A stretch of 5,726 bases of DNA from contig JAFDAW010000186.1 in NCBI GenBank assembly GCA_019313605.1, positions 1 through 5,726 of the forward strand. The letters are read 5' to 3'. A model generated the notes under the pieces. The model saw only the letters and a program-made list of their open reading frames with translations, made no database searches and was not told where the DNA came from. Every line of letters starts with the position of its first letter. Positions within the stretch are counted from its first letter, which is position 1. A program made the translations under genes and the position numbers. This DNA comes from Deltaproteobacteria bacterium (GTDB taxonomy: Bacteria > Myxococcota_A > UBA9160 > SMWR01). Below, one piece after another: positions 5,465-5,726 of this stretch.

Positions 5465-5726
5465 TGCTGAGTAAGGCACTCGGGCGACAGATCGCTGTTG
5501 TCTGGGTGGTGGCGCTGTTTCTAGCCTGCGCGTCCGATGGCCCCCTACCGCACCCCCATCTCGAACCGACCTGGCGAGACTTTCTCGCGTTGCCAACGGA
5601 ACGCGCGTTGGCGATCGCCGGAGATCCCCGACGGGATCGCTGGGTAGCAGGGGCTACCGGCGGCCACGCTACGCGCGATCAGGCTGAGGCTGCGGCGCTT
5701 CTCGAGTGCCGAAGGCTGCGCGGGAT
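5464..5726 (+). CDS. Probable lipoprotein of unknown function (3' truncated, start uncertain)
   Basis: The frame starting with CTG at 5464 encodes at least 87 residues. It opens with LLSKALGRQ (positive n-region), then IAVVWVVALFLAC (hydrophobic core and lipobox-like end, Cys22; Phe at -3 is not ideal), followed by ASDGP. The mature part includes RALAIAGDPRRDRWVAGATG and then DQAEAAALLECRRLR. A Trp-containing strand followed by an Ala-rich helix ending in Cys is reminiscent of small secreted stress- or peroxidase-adjacent domains such as DUF4189. This is a loose resemblance, not an assignment. No ATG, GTG or TTG lies in frame before the hydrophobic segment. The first conventional codons (GTG at 5506 and 5509) would cut the signal in half, so CTG at 5464 or 5467 is the best guess. 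There is no visible Shine-Dalgarno, and the start touches the preceding terminator. A decayed 5' end is the alternative. Confidence 0.5.
   Translation, partial: MLSKALGRQIAVVWVVALFLACASDGPLPHPHLEPTWRDFLALPTERALAIAGDPRRDRWVAGATGGHATRDQAEAAALLECRRLRG

Noticed and set aside
1..5726. CRISPR array, tRNA/rRNA, insertion sequence, integrase or phage gene
   Set aside because: No regularly spaced repeats, no RNA-gene consensus, no transposase motifs and no terminal inverted repeats with target duplications were seen.

Overview
The window is GC-rich Gram-negative DNA with dense coding, G/C-ending codons and long shadow reading frames on the opposite strands. An outer-membrane receptor tail, lipoprotein signals, a sulfatase/TPR pair and a probable sigma-54 promoter point to a proteobacterium, most likely a deltaproteobacterial or Myxococcota/Desulfobacterota-type lineage. 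That placement is inference; no marker gene is present.

Layout: (1) Bases 1-75 are the 3' end of a rightward gene whose last residues look like the final strand of a TonB-dependent receptor or similar outer-membrane barrel. (2) A convergent leftward gene (1593 to 115) encodes a membrane-anchored sulfatase-fold (alkaline phosphatase superfamily) enzyme. It has Thr where true sulfatases carry the Cys/Ser that becomes formylglycine. (3) Head-to-head with it, sharing the palindrome ATGCAT for both start codons, is a rightward 765-residue TPR lipoprotein (1588-3885). (4) A 338-bp non-coding stretch (3886-4223) holds weak hairpins, repeated CTGTC/GACAG half-sites, a well-matched sigma-54 -24/-12 promoter, a 5'-UTR hairpin and a strong Shine-Dalgarno. 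(5) This drives a 392-residue exported Gly/Ala/Pro-rich protein (4224-5402). It has an N-terminal signal peptide and a C-terminal tripartite tail (LPALSP, hydrophobic helix, Arg-Arg) that resembles exosortase-type sorting signals, especially the IPTL-CTERM class. (6) A very good intrinsic terminator follows (5422-5464). (7) Immediately after it begins a probable lipoprotein that runs off the right edge and has no conventional start codon.

Working model: every recognisable product acts in the envelope. The most coherent hypothesis is a surface-protein unit in which a sigma-54-activated gene makes a protein anchored or released through a sorting signal, next to a large TPR lipoprotein of the general kind found in PEP-CTERM/exosortase loci. 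No exosortase, response regulator or polysaccharide gene lies in the window, so this rests on the sequence signals alone.
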